Source of the DNA: an uncultured Poribacteria bacterium
GTDB taxonomy: Bacteria > Poribacteria > WGA-4E > WGA-3G
Length of the DNA stretch: 64,000 nt
Reading direction: 5' to 3'
Assembly: GCA_951813545.1 (NCBI GenBank)
Contig: CATOTL010000001.1
Coordinates: forward strand, 124,001-188,000
The notes under the pieces were generated by a model. That model ran no database searches, was not told the DNA's origin, and saw only the letters and a list, made by a program, of their open reading frames with translations. This document shows, one piece after another, positions 8,771 to 18,101 of the stretch; within the stretch, counting starts at the first letter, position 1, and each line of letters starts with the position of its first letter. The position numbers and the translations under genes are program-made.

Positions 8771-9493
8771 TCATTTCAGTATGCCCGCGACTCGCGCTTT
8801 ATCTGTATCAAGTAGATGCGTCTGGGTAAACCCTTGCGGGATGTGCTCTGAGTCCCGGACCGGTAGTTCTTTGTAGTTCATCTGAACAAAATTGGGGAGA
8901 TAGTGGAACTCATAGTCAGCGATATTAAAAATCCCCGAAACTTTATGTTGGGCAACATGTTCGACGGCTCCGACCAAAGTTTCCATGTAGAGCAATGAGA
9001 TGTAGCAAGATTGCGCCCATGCCCAGGTCCGAATCCTGTTAAGATAATCTTGTGAGTAGCATCCAGAACCGATAACCACGGGAATACGAAAAACAACGAC
9101 ATCTAAGCCTTCGGTTTTCTGCTCCATTTCGATTTTGCTCTCAATATAGAGGTTGCATGGATCTAACCGGTCAATTTCACGTTTCGGCGTTGAATGGGGC
9201 ACCGCATAAACCGCACCTGTAGAAAACAGCAGGACTTTGGCATTTATCTCAGCTGCCACCTCAGCAACCCTGAGGGCGAAATCAACATTTGCATCAAAGG
9301 TAGCTGTCTTACCTGCCATACTACATTTTTTGTTTCCAACAATCCCAGCAGCGTTGATAATTAGATCCGGATTTTTCTGCCTCGCCTCGGATGCCCAATC
9401 TTCATCGTGACTGTAGAGACTCACATTTTCCAACCGAGACTTAAGCTCGGAACCGATAAAGCCTCTGCCGATGATAAAAATAGATTTTTTCAA
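8771..9493 (-). CDS. NAD-dependent epimerase/reductase (dTDP-sugar reductase-like)
   Basis: About 240 residues with Rossmann motif SIFIIGRGFIGSEL at the very start, the S-x-x-A segment FSTGAVYA and NLYIESKIEME giving YxxxK. The compact GRGFIGS loop and size are like RmlD-type reductases. GGAGG (complement of 9500-9504) lies six bases before TTG at 9493, whereas the GTG at 9508 would place the ribosome site inside the gene; the TTG start is therefore preferred. It follows the GT25 gene by 14 bp. Confidence 0.75.
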   Translation of the reverse strand: MKKSIFIIGRGFIGSELKSRLENVSLYSHDEDWASEARQKNPDLIINAAGIVGNKKCSMAGKTATFDANVDFALRVAEVAAEINAKVLLFSTGAVYAVPHSTPKREIDRLDPCNLYIESKIEMEQKTEGLDVVVFRIPVVIGSGCYSQDYLNRIRTWAWAQSCYISLLYMETLVGAVEHVAQHKVSGIFNIADYEFHYLPNFVQMNYKELPVRDSEHIPQGFTQTHLLDTDKARVAGILK

Positions 9494-9507
9494 AGAAAAC
9501 CTCCGCA

Positions 9508-10251
9508 CTATTTTCCTAAGTTAATCCCATTTTCCCATGCTTTATGACGTGAAAAAACGCGGTGATTATAATAGTCAGGGTCACTACCTTCTATATCAGA
9601 GTGTCCACCACATTCATTTCTACGGATTACTTCGTTAGCTGCACAGAACACCTTTTCATCAGGATAATGGAGCGCGATGTTTTCAACTGTCTGGATACCC
9701 GGCATTGCTGCATATTTCAGTCCCATCTTCGCACCTTTATGTGTGTAAACATTTGCCGCCCCAGCCCCAGCCGCTTCGTGATAACTCCCATATACCCAAT
9801 TTTCGTCAAACATTTCAGTGTCTTCATCTTGTTGTTTCATAGAAAGAATAGCAATTTCTGTTTCGTTAGGCAATGCTGAAAGACGCTTTTCAAACATCTC
9901 ATAGGAGATTGTGGGAACCACATCATCTTCAAGGACTAAATAAGGTTCTGTTTGTTGGGCAATATGTCGAAATATTCGACATCCCGACCAGAGGTTGCAT
10001 AAATATCCCAATCTTTTAGGGGCTTTGTCTTTTTTTCTTACTTCTCTTTCCATAAAAAATGGAAATCCATCAGCAGCCGCGGCTTCTACTATGTCCTCAT
10101 ATCCATCAAAATCTTTCCAGTATTTTCCCATTACAGTATGGACTCTATTCATACTGAACCCTAGAGCAGAAAGGTATCCTAATGCACTCCAGTATCTGTC
10201 AGGTCTCTGTTTTAATGTCATGATAAACGTCTGTATTTTATTTACGTTCAT
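9508..10251 (-). CDS. GT25 family glycosyltransferase, paralogue 1
   Basis: 247 residues. MNVNKIQTFIMTLKQRPDRYW is the typical N-terminal strand and arginine motif of GT25 (LOS/LPS and collagen beta-galactosyltransferase family). EPYLVLEDDVVPTISYEM carries the LEDD metal/nucleotide motif; IALHYPDEKVF is near the C-terminal acceptor region. Very similar to 10928-11662. Overlaps the end of the FkbM-like gene by 14 bp. Likely adds a hexose to a surface glycan in the cytoplasm. Confidence 0.8.
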   Translation of the reverse strand: MNVNKIQTFIMTLKQRPDRYWSALGYLSALGFSMNRVHTVMGKYWKDFDGYEDIVEAAAADGFPFFMEREVRKKDKAPKRLGYLCNLWSGCRIFRHIAQQTEPYLVLEDDVVPTISYEMFEKRLSALPNETEIAILSMKQQDEDTEMFDENWVYGSYHEAAGAGAANVYTHKGAKMGLKYAAMPGIQTVENIALHYPDEKVFCAANEVIRRNECGGHSDIEGSDPDYYNHRVFSRHKAWENGINLGK

Positions 10252-10912
10252 CTTCTACTCCGTTCACATTAGTTTTCAAGAATTGTATCTCTTCTACACT
10301 ACTGCCTTCCTCATATTTAATAACAGAGTCCAAATGTCTGTATCCGCTCCTAACAATTGTCGCTATCAGATTATCATGGGCTTCTTCTCTTTCTACAATT
10401 TTCCGATGTTCTCCATCAAAACCTAAACCGTGGTATTCTATAGTTATGTATGTGGGTAAGATAGACCACTTTTCCATATCGTTGAAGATATAATGTTCGT
10501 ATCCGTCAATATCGACAGCGAGAACGTCAAATGTCTCTGGTGAAATTGCGTCAATCAGATGCTTCATTGTTATGTAAACGTGCATCCTGTTTTGCGTTGA
10601 GAACTGATACCATTCCACCCCATCATATCTTGGTGTTGGTTTCATCAGGTAATGGTCATCACTAATGCCAGCACATATCCACGTGACGTTAGATAAGTTT
10701 TTGTAGCGACTCTTGTTTATTACATGCACTATAGACTCAGGCTCAACATCGACACCATAAAACTGAAACGGTGCCGGATCTTCGGTGAAAAATTCCGGGA
10801 GAACGTTCGCCTGATTATCCAATCTATTTCTCATGTAATCAACCCAATTCTCTCGGGTTAGATATGTCCAAAGTGCGCTTGTATGCAAACCGAGTTGGAT
10901 AACCGTTCTCAT
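10238..10912 (-). CDS. FkbM-like SAM-dependent methyltransferase, paralogue 1
   Basis: 224 residues. FQFYGVDVEPESIVHV is the SAM-binding strand with its acidic end; FDVLAVDIDGYEHYIFNDME is the characteristic D-x-D-G-x-E block of the FkbM family. The paralogue at 14600-15253 keeps both blocks. AGGTGG precedes ATG 10912. Such enzymes methylate hydroxyls of sugars, which fits the neighbours. Confidence 0.75.
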   Translation of the reverse strand: MRTVIQLGLHTSALWTYLTRENWVDYMRNRLDNQANVLPEFFTEDPAPFQFYGVDVEPESIVHVINKSRYKNLSNVTWICAGISDDHYLMKPTPRYDGVEWYQFSTQNRMHVYITMKHLIDAISPETFDVLAVDIDGYEHYIFNDMEKWSILPTYITIEYHGLGFDGEHRKIVEREEAHDNLIATIVRSGYRHLDSVIKYEEGSSVEEIQFLKTNVNGVEDERK

Positions 10913-10927
10913 AGTACTATCCCACCT

Positions 10928-11662
10928 CTATTTCTCTAACACAACCCCATTTCCCCATGCCTTTTGACGTAACGTATATTTATCTGGAGTCTCTTGCAGC
11001 ACGTCGGAATCCCCGCCACATTCATTTCTCTTTATTATCTGATGGGAGGCACAAAAGACTTTTTCATCAGGAAGGTGATATGCGATATTCTCAACTGTCT
11101 GGATACCCGGTATTGCCGCACATTCGAGTGCCGCCTTCGCACCCGCAGGGGTGTAGATATTTGCATATCCGCCACCGGATCTTTTATGGTAACTTCCATA
11201 GAGCCAATTTTCATCAAACCTTATCTCATCAATGTCCTGATGTTCCTTTTTTGAAAGGATAACAACCTCTGTTTCGTCGGGCAACGCCGAAAGACGTTCC
11301 TCCAGAATGGAATAGGATATCCTGAGAAGTATATCGTCTTCAAACACCAAACAGGGTCTTGATTGTTGTGCAATGTGCCTGAATATCCGACACCCCGACC
11401 AGAGGTTGCATAAAAATCCTAATCTTCCATGATGCATATCTGCATTTTTTACCTGTTTTTCTAAGAAAAATGGAAATCCATCCGCAGCGGCGGCTTCTAA
11501 TATATCCTGATATCCATCAAAATCTCTCCAGTATTTTCCCATCACTGTAAAAACTCTATCCATGTTGAATCCTAATTCACCTAAGGCACCCAGTGCACTC
11601 CAGTACCTGTCGGGTCTATGCTTTAAGGTCATAATAAACGTCTGCATTTTATTTACATCCAT
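10928..11662 (-). CDS. GT25 family glycosyltransferase, paralogue 2
   Basis: 244 residues from the ATG at 11662; this start matches the paralogue (MDVNKMQTFIMTLKHRPDRYW against MNVNKIQ...) and overlaps the upstream stop by 14 bp, the same junction as in the first pair. CLVFEDDILLRI is the metal/nucleotide motif. Recent tandem duplication with 9508-10251 is evident, including the junction. Confidence 0.8.
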   Translation of the reverse strand: MDVNKMQTFIMTLKHRPDRYWSALGALGELGFNMDRVFTVMGKYWRDFDGYQDILEAAAADGFPFFLEKQVKNADMHHGRLGFLCNLWSGCRIFRHIAQQSRPCLVFEDDILLRISYSILEERLSALPDETEVVILSKKEHQDIDEIRFDENWLYGSYHKRSGGGYANIYTPAGAKAALECAAIPGIQTVENIAYHLPDEKVFCASHQIIKRNECGGDSDVLQETPDKYTLRQKAWGNGVVLEK

Positions 11663-12398
11663 GTTCTGTATCCTTTGGATCGTCAGCGGTGAGATAGGAG
11701 AAAACGGACTTTGAATTGATATGGATATCTGAGTCAAGTTCGGATTTCGGCTTTATCGTCTGTGCCATCTGTTTAAAAGTGCTATACATCTTGTCTGTGG
11801 GAAAAACATCGCGTAATCTGTCACCGATAACACGATACGGATTTGAAAGTAGCATCGGAATCGCGCGTTTAGCTGCTTCGGGTGTCCAATACGTCGCTTC
11901 CTCAGTCGGTGCATAATATCCTTTTTGGATATTGAGTTCGGCATCCTCTGATTCCACCATAGGATCCAAACAGAGCAGTTCGCCTCCTAAATTATGAAGC
12001 GCGTTTGTCACAACGAAGTAGCTTTCAGATGGATATGTCAGCTTCATATCATCGAGGAGTATCAGAGTCGGTTCACTGCAATTTACAATAGATTTGAGTA
12101 TGTCTAAGTATGTCCATCTAAAGGCTAAGTGTGCTATTGGATTGATAGGAATTTGGTTTATGTCGTAGTCGCCTGTAAGTGTTTCATTCCCGAGTTTTTC
12201 TATATCCCAATTCTTTGCGCAGCTCCATCCTCCACAGACCATCGCATCTACAAGACATGCAAGATTTGCATAATTTTCACAGTCGTGAGCGTTGATGACA
12301 TGAACATCTTCCATCGGATAACCTTGCGTCGTAAGACTTTTGAGTACCATTTCGCGTTTATCCGCACGTCGATATAAGTTCGGTATTAGTATCTTCAT
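11649..12398 (-). CDS. GT25-like transferase, divergent
   Basis: 249 residues from ATG 12398 (MKILIPNLYRRADKREMVLK). The arginine motif RRADKRE and TLILLDDMKLTYPSE correspond to the N-terminal and LEDD regions of GT25 enzymes. The ATG overlaps the stop of a relic gene (ATGA), which shows that the operon once contained a complete gene upstream. Substrate unknown. Confidence 0.65.
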   Translation of the reverse strand: MKILIPNLYRRADKREMVLKSLTTQGYPMEDVHVINAHDCENYANLACLVDAMVCGGWSCAKNWDIEKLGNETLTGDYDINQIPINPIAHLAFRWTYLDILKSIVNCSEPTLILLDDMKLTYPSESYFVVTNALHNLGGELLCLDPMVESEDAELNIQKGYYAPTEEATYWTPEAAKRAIPMLLSNPYRVIGDRLRDVFPTDKMYSTFKQMAQTIKPKSELDSDIHINSKSVFSYLTADDPKDTEHGCK

Positions 12399-12635
12399 TT
12401 TTTTATATATTCGCTGATCCGGGTTGCCTCCCAATCAGAGGGTAAATCCTCCATTCTGGCGACGTTATGTTCTTTGAACCGAAGTTACCACCTTTGTAGC
12501 ATAGACTGTGAGTCTGTGCTTCTGCATCCGCAAGCCAACAGTTTACGCTACAAAATCCCACAAATAATCAACCTCTGTTGATATATCCGTTGGCTGTGCA
12601 GTGCCGATATGACCTGTCAAAAGTATTCTCCTCAT
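12396..12635 (-). pseudogene. Gene relic, epimerase-like N-terminus with internal deletion
   Basis: Immediately after the stop of the hydrolase gene an ATG begins MRRILLTGHIGTAQPTDI, which looks like the Rossmann start of an epimerase, but a stop follows after 30 codons. A TTTGTAGCGTAAACTG...-type repeat lies in the middle, and the last 27 codons (...RMEDLPSDWEATRISEYIKK) end in an ATGA overlap with the next gene. The middle has evidently been deleted and replaced by the repeat. Confidence 0.5.
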
Positions 12636-14546
12636 TTACCCAATCTCCTGTGCGACGAGCGTAAGGTCTAATATGTTGACGATGCCATCGCCATTGACGT
12701 CTACCCTCGGACTGTTGGGTTTCTCTCCGCCGATATGTTGTGCCACCATGACCAGATCCAACACGTTTACGATGCCATCTTCGTTGACATCGCCTTGAGA
12801 ATAAACATCTCCTACAGAAAATATGTCCCAAAAATATCCTGTGTCTACATTCTCCAGTTTCCTGTGTGTTAGGGTCATACTGGGTTCCAGTATCCAAGGA
12901 CCCCGGACGCGGAAGGCTGGTAAAACATCCCATACCCGGTAAGCCGCTTCAAACGCTTGGTAGTGTTCAGGCTCTAAATCTGGGTTTGGAACAGAAGTAT
13001 GTCCGTAGGAGATTGTCCAAGGCGAAAAGAGAAAAGTGCTGATGGGGTGCGGCTGTTCATCTTCTGGAATATTCCAACGTAACGCGAAGTTTACATGAGG
13101 GAATGTAACCTCATGAAGGTGTTCGCCACCGAAGACAACTCCGGGCATCGCTTCAGCCAACTCCTGATGCAGCAGGACGTTCCCTTCTGCCGGAGTTAAG
13201 CCGTCAATGGGCGGATTGTTTACAACAAGATGGTTGATATCCAGATGCCATGCATCTATAGGGTAGGTTTCGTAAACCTTTTTCAGTTGCCCAACGAGAT
13301 ATTCTCTAAATTCCTTTGACGCTGGATTAATATAAGCCAATCGGTATTTGGTTGCCGGATTATCCCAATTCCAGCCGAGTTTATCTCCTCTGGTTGCGTG
13401 TCGAAGTTGGTATTTCTCAAACGCTGGATACAGTGGATGGTTCGGTGAACACCCGTTAAAATGTATATGGGGCAGGACTCGAAATCCATAACTATGCGCT
13501 GCTTCGAGAAAATCGCCGAATTCGGGTTTGGGAGTATATTCGGGGTAATTCTCTTCCAGGTCAGTGTCAACCTTATCGAGGTTAATACCTTGCCAAGGCA
13601 GCCAAGTTATTAGATGTAACAAGGTCGTTGAAGGATTTACGTGTGATGCGAGCAGCGGTAGAATCTCTTTATCTATATCTGTATAATTTAGAACGAGTTC
13701 AATGTCTTTGACCCATGCGGGCGGTTGCTTGGGTTGGAAAGCGCTTTCCATCCAGTTCCGGTAATAGAGTGCCGGGACTTGCCAGTCGCCTCGGTAGGCG
13801 TTCAATCGCCATGTAATCCATGTAATCTCGTTCTTGTCGTGAAAGGGGGCGAAATTGTCCGTCCGGAAACTGATACCAAAATGTTCAGCATTCCGCATAT
13901 AACGGACCTCTTTGAACCGAAAAGTTGCATCGGTGCTGCGCACAAAAAAACCACCGCCTTCACCTTGCAGGATGGCAAGTTGTGCCTCCCATTCCTTCAG
14001 ATACCTAAAATCTCTCTCGCTAAATTCAGTGAAGGCATTTATGATTTGACCGCCATTTGCTGGCAGTATGACATCAACTTGCTGGGTATTGAGGTATCCG
14101 CATCCCCACATAACGCTTACGAGCCCACCGATTTCCGAGGTCCCACTTTGATGAATCACCAAATCTTGGGTCTCTGGATCTATCGCAATACGCAGACGCA
14201 CGGTTTTATCTGTTCTATAATCAGAATGATACGCGATTTCTACAGCCAAGGGGGATAACCTTTGGGTCTCTACGCCCCAATGCTCATTTGTGTATTCCCT
14301 ACCTTGTATCGTTCCTATACCTGTTCGTCCTGTTGAATCGCCTTGCGGGGGTAGTGTATAAGTTTCGTTGGTGAGTTTGTTGTGGAAGTGCACCAGCACC
14401 CCATGTTCAAAGCGAACCTGATAATGGTCTGTTTCCGCGAAAACTTCACCTTGTTCACCAAGCGTCAGTGTATTCGATAACGCAGTGGTCGCTAAAGCGA
14501 ATTGCAATATCACGATATAGACACATTTACTCCAGAAATTTCTCAT
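12636..14546 (-). CDS. Secreted glycoside hydrolase-like protein with C-terminal dockerin, paralogue 1
   Basis: About 636 residues from ATG 14546, which GGAG precedes by 8 bases (an upstream start at 14576 lacks this). A signal peptide (WSKCVYIVILQFALATTALS) is followed by a beta-rich domain with HYQVRFEHGVLVHFHNK, then a TIM-barrel-like region with YPIDAWHLDINHL and GVVFGGEHLHE, where Asp and Glu are candidate catalytic acids as in clan GH-D or GH31-like enzymes. Two calcium-loop dockerin repeats end the protein (DVNEDGIVNVLDLVMVAQ, DVNGDGIVNILDLTLVAQ). Dockerin normally binds cohesin; no cohesin is visible here. Strongly similar to 15257-17185. Substrate is probably a carbohydrate. Confidence 0.75.
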   Translation of the reverse strand: MRNFWSKCVYIVILQFALATTALSNTLTLGEQGEVFAETDHYQVRFEHGVLVHFHNKLTNETYTLPPQGDSTGRTGIGTIQGREYTNEHWGVETQRLSPLAVEIAYHSDYRTDKTVRLRIAIDPETQDLVIHQSGTSEIGGLVSVMWGCGYLNTQQVDVILPANGGQIINAFTEFSERDFRYLKEWEAQLAILQGEGGGFFVRSTDATFRFKEVRYMRNAEHFGISFRTDNFAPFHDKNEITWITWRLNAYRGDWQVPALYYRNWMESAFQPKQPPAWVKDIELVLNYTDIDKEILPLLASHVNPSTTLLHLITWLPWQGINLDKVDTDLEENYPEYTPKPEFGDFLEAAHSYGFRVLPHIHFNGCSPNHPLYPAFEKYQLRHATRGDKLGWNWDNPATKYRLAYINPASKEFREYLVGQLKKVYETYPIDAWHLDINHLVVNNPPIDGLTPAEGNVLLHQELAEAMPGVVFGGEHLHEVTFPHVNFALRWNIPEDEQPHPISTFLFSPWTISYGHTSVPNPDLEPEHYQAFEAAYRVWDVLPAFRVRGPWILEPSMTLTHRKLENVDTGYFWDIFSVGDVYSQGDVNEDGIVNVLDLVMVAQHIGGEKPNSPRVDVNGDGIVNILDLTLVAQEIG

Positions 14547-14599
14547 AACTTTATCTCCTTTTCTATCAAGATTCATAGTTTACTCTTTACAGAAATATG

Positions 14600-15253
14600 C
14601 TAAACAAAATCGGTTTTCAAGAATTGCATCTCTTCTACGGCATTGCCCGCCTCATACTTAATAACAGGCTCCAAATATGTGTATCCGTTCCCAACGATTG
14701 TTACTATCAGATTATCATAGGTTTCTTTTCTTTCCGCAACTTTCCGGTTTTCCCCATCAAAACCAGAAGGATGATATTCCATAGTTATGTATGTAGGTAA
14801 AATAGACCAGTTCTCCATGTCATCAAAGATATAGTGCTCGTATCCGTCAATATCGATAGCGAGAACGTCAAATGTCTCCGGTGAAATTGAGTCAATCAGA
14901 TGTTTCATCGTTATGTAAACGTGCATTTTGTTCGCGGTTGAAAACTGATACCATTTCGCCCCGTTATATCTTGATGTTGGCTGCATCAGGTAGTAGTCAT
15001 CACTAATGCCAGTACATATCCACATGATGTTAGAAAAATCTTTGTAGCGGTCACTGTTTGCTACATGCGCTATGGATTCAGGCTCAACATCGACACCATA
15101 AAACTGAAATGGTGCCGGATCTTCCGTGAAAAACTCCGGGAGAATGTTCTGCGGCTGATCGAGTTTCTTTCTCCTATAATCAACCCAGTCCTCTCGAGTG
15201 AGATATGTCCAAAACGCACTTGTATACAAACCAAGTTGTATGCATGTTCTCAT
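14600..15253 (-). CDS. FkbM-like SAM-dependent methyltransferase, paralogue 2
   Basis: 217 residues; FQFYGVDVEPESIAHV and FDVLAIDIDGYEHYIFDDME are the SAM-binding and family-specific blocks, nearly the same as in 10238-10912. The ATG is three bases after the stop of the second hydrolase gene. The gene lies between the two hydrolase paralogues, so hydrolase-methyltransferase may be the duplicated unit. Confidence 0.75.
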   Translation of the reverse strand: MRTCIQLGLYTSAFWTYLTREDWVDYRRKKLDQPQNILPEFFTEDPAPFQFYGVDVEPESIAHVANSDRYKDFSNIMWICTGISDDYYLMQPTSRYNGAKWYQFSTANKMHVYITMKHLIDSISPETFDVLAIDIDGYEHYIFDDMENWSILPTYITMEYHPSGFDGENRKVAERKETYDNLIVTIVGNGYTYLEPVIKYEAGNAVEEMQFLKTDFV

Positions 15254-15256
15254 ATA

Positions 15257-17185
15257 TTAACCTATTTGTTGTGCGACGAGTGTAAGGTCTAATATGTTGA
15301 CGACGCCATCGCCATTGACATCTACCCTCGGATTGTTGGGTTTCTCTCCTCCGATGTGTTGTGCCACCATGACCAGATCCAACACGTTTACGACACCATC
15401 AGCATTGACGTCCCCTTGAAAATAAACATCGCCGACAGAAAATATGTCCCAAAAATATCCTGTGGCTATATTTTCCAGTTTCCTGTGTGTTAGTGTCATA
15501 CTGGGTTCCAATATCCAGGGTCCACGGATACGAAGGGCTGGTAAGACATCCCAAACTTGGTAAGCCGCTTCAAACGCTTGGTAGCGTTCAGGCTCTAAAT
15601 CTGGGTTTGGAACAGAAGTATGTCCGTAGGAGATTGTCCAAGGCGAAAAGAGAAAAGAACTGATGGGGTGTGGTTGTTCGTCTTCTGGGATGTTCCACCG
15701 TAGCGCCAGGTTCACATGAGGGAATGTAACCTCATGAAGGTGTTCGCCACCGAAAACAACTCCGGGCATCGCTTCTGATAACTCCTGATGCAGCAGGACG
15801 TTTCCTTCTGCTGGAGTTAAGCCGTCAATGGGCGGATTGTTTACAACAAGATGGTTGATATCCAGATGCCATGCATCTATCGGGTAGGTTTCGTAAACCT
15901 TTTTCAGTTGCCCAACGAGATATTCTCTAAATTCCTTTGATGCTGGATTAATATAAGCCAATCGGTATTTGGTTGCCGGATTATCCCAATTCCAGCCGAG
16001 TTTCCATCCTCGTATTGGGTCTCGAAATTGGTATTTCTCAAACGCTGGGTACAGTGGATGGTTCGGTGAAACCCCGTTAAAATGCACATGGGGCTGGACC
16101 CGAAATCCATAGGCGTGCGCCGCTTCAAGAAAAGCATCGAATTCGGGTTTGGGGGTATATTCGGGGTAATTCTCTTCCAGGTCAGTGTCAACCTTATCGA
16201 GGTTAATACCTTGCCAAGGCAGCCAATTTATTAGATGTATCAAGGTTGTTGAAGGATTTACATGTTCTGCAAGCAGTTGTAGAGTTTCCTTATCTATACC
16301 TGGGGAATTTAGAACCAGTTCAATGTCTTTGACCCATGCGGGGGGTTCCGTGGGTTGGAAAGCGTTTTCCATCCAGTCTCGGTAAATGCGTGCGGGCACT
16401 TGCCAGTCGCCTCGGTAGGCGTTCAATCGCCATGGAGCAGATGTGATCTCATGTTTATCGCGAAAGGGTGCGAAATTGTCCGTCTGGAAACGCATATCAA
16501 AATGTTCACCACTCCGGGTATACCAGACACCTTTAAACTGATAGGTTGTATCGGTGCTGCGGACAAAGAACCCGCCATCTTCACCCTGCAGAATGGCAAG
16601 TTGTGCCTCCCATCCCTCTGGATACGCGAAACCTCTCCTGCTAAATTCAGTGGCATTATTAATAATTTGACCGCCGTTTGCTGGCAATATGATGTTAACC
16701 TGTTGGCTATTGAGGTATCCGCATCCCCACATAACACCTACAAGCCCACCGAATGCCGAGGTCCCAGTTTGATGAATCACCAAATCTTGGGTCTCTGAAT
16801 CTATCATTATACGCATCCGCACGGCTTTATCTGTTCTATAATCAGAGTGATAAGCGATTTCTATAGCAAGCGGGGATAACCTTTGGGTTTCTATGTCCCA
16901 ATGCTCATTTAGAGTTTCTTCCCTTCCATAATGTCCCTCCTCATGTTGTATTGAGATACCACTTTGCTCATTTGAATCGTCTTGCGGTGGGAGCGTATAA
17001 GTTTCGTTGGTGAGTTTGTTATGGAAGTGCACCAGCACCCCATGTTCAAAGCGAACCTGATAACGGTCCGTCTCCGCAAAAACTTCACCCTCTTTACTAA
17101 GCGTCAAAGTGTTCGCCAATCCAGCAGCCACAAAAACAAACTGTAATATCAAGATGTAAACACATTTTACATAGAAATGTTTCAT
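15257..17185 (-). CDS. Secreted glycoside hydrolase-like protein with C-terminal dockerin, paralogue 2
   Basis: 642 residues. Signal peptide (YVKCVYILILQFVFVAAGLA), the same beta-rich N-terminal domain, the same barrel segment with DAWHLDINHL and FGGEHLHE, and two dockerin repeats (DVNADGVVNVLDLVMVAQ, DVNGDGVVNILDLTLVAQ). The centre is almost identical to the first paralogue while the N-terminal domain is more divergent, suggesting gene conversion or selection on the latter. GGAG precedes ATG 17185. Export and calcium binding are expected; the substrate is unknown. Confidence 0.75.
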   Translation of the reverse strand: MKHFYVKCVYILILQFVFVAAGLANTLTLSKEGEVFAETDRYQVRFEHGVLVHFHNKLTNETYTLPPQDDSNEQSGISIQHEEGHYGREETLNEHWDIETQRLSPLAIEIAYHSDYRTDKAVRMRIMIDSETQDLVIHQTGTSAFGGLVGVMWGCGYLNSQQVNIILPANGGQIINNATEFSRRGFAYPEGWEAQLAILQGEDGGFFVRSTDTTYQFKGVWYTRSGEHFDMRFQTDNFAPFRDKHEITSAPWRLNAYRGDWQVPARIYRDWMENAFQPTEPPAWVKDIELVLNSPGIDKETLQLLAEHVNPSTTLIHLINWLPWQGINLDKVDTDLEENYPEYTPKPEFDAFLEAAHAYGFRVQPHVHFNGVSPNHPLYPAFEKYQFRDPIRGWKLGWNWDNPATKYRLAYINPASKEFREYLVGQLKKVYETYPIDAWHLDINHLVVNNPPIDGLTPAEGNVLLHQELSEAMPGVVFGGEHLHEVTFPHVNLALRWNIPEDEQPHPISSFLFSPWTISYGHTSVPNPDLEPERYQAFEAAYQVWDVLPALRIRGPWILEPSMTLTHRKLENIATGYFWDIFSVGDVYFQGDVNADGVVNVLDLVMVAQHIGGEKPNNPRVDVNGDGVVNILDLTLVAQQIG

Positions 17186-17261
17186 AACTTTATCTCCTTT
17201 GTTTCACATTTTCATGCGAACCTACCTGAACGACATGCTTCATAGAGGTATTCCTTCTTTT

Positions 17262-18098
17262 TCAATCTCTATTTTTGTACGGATCATCCGAAGGTTCATC
17301 TAAAGGTTCATCAAAGAAAATGTTTGGACCCGGTTGGCATAAAGAAATTCCTTGTAAAGTTGCATCAATTTTGGGCATTGTGTATTCGGAGGTCCGGGCA
17401 TCTATATGGGAATGCCACGCATGCTCCAAGAGTCCCTCTGTTGTTGTGTAGAGTCCGGGCATCTCTGAATGATCGCCAAGGTAAGTTTCAATATGTGCGT
17501 CTGTCTCTAAATCAAGGAAGTATTGTGCACCATGTGGGGTCCAAATGTTCGCTTGATCCCCGCCAGAGAGTGATCCTTTTGCCCAAAAATTGTCTATAGG
17601 TGTCACAGAATTTCTTGGATGTTTGTTGAAAGCAAGCATGGCAACATTGATATTTTTATAGCCGACCTTGGCTTTGAGGTCCGACCATCGTTTTTCTAAA
17701 ATACTCTCATTGAACTTTTCAGAGTCAAAAAAAATATCGGACACGATTAAAAGTGTGGGCGACTCTCCTTCTGCAATGCGTTTTAGGATTTGAGCAAAAC
17801 CGAAATCTACCGCTCTCAAATGACGATGCAGACGCTCGCCTTCATTCATTTCTTCAGATGCCATCGGGACTGTTTTGTATCTATCTTTTCGGAAACTATT
17901 CCCGTACGCTTCAAATCCATCATCGGTCATCTGCTGACAAAATGCGTCGAAGTTGCCTCTATAGTCAAAACCGTTGAAGATTTTGAGTTGATGCTTTTCC
18001 ATCAAGTAACTGATTGAAAACCCGAGGGTTGCCAGATGCCCGAGGGTTGCAGCGACTCTAAGAATGTGTGCAGGGATTGATAGAATATAAATGTTCAT
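17262..18098 (-). CDS. GT25-like transferase, divergent
   Basis: 278 residues, homologous throughout to 7034-7774 (MNIYILSIPAHILR, LKIFNGFDYR, NIWTPHGAQYFLDL). TLLIVSDIFFDSEKF stands where GT25 enzymes have LEDD, so the metal ligand set is altered. The C-terminus is acidic and proline-rich. The gene ends shortly before the hydrolase gene at 17185. Confidence 0.6.
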   Translation of the reverse strand: MNIYILSIPAHILRVAATLGHLATLGFSISYLMEKHQLKIFNGFDYRGNFDAFCQQMTDDGFEAYGNSFRKDRYKTVPMASEEMNEGERLHRHLRAVDFGFAQILKRIAEGESPTLLIVSDIFFDSEKFNESILEKRWSDLKAKVGYKNINVAMLAFNKHPRNSVTPIDNFWAKGSLSGGDQANIWTPHGAQYFLDLETDAHIETYLGDHSEMPGLYTTTEGLLEHAWHSHIDARTSEYTMPKIDATLQGISLCQPGPNIFFDEPLDEPSDDPYKNRD

Positions 18099-18101
18099 AA
18101 C

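Noticed and set aside
13725..14258. Plus-strand gene of 177 codons (and 16355-16798)
   Set aside because: Both are antisense shadows of the two hydrolase paralogues; their similarity to each other is explained by that duplication.
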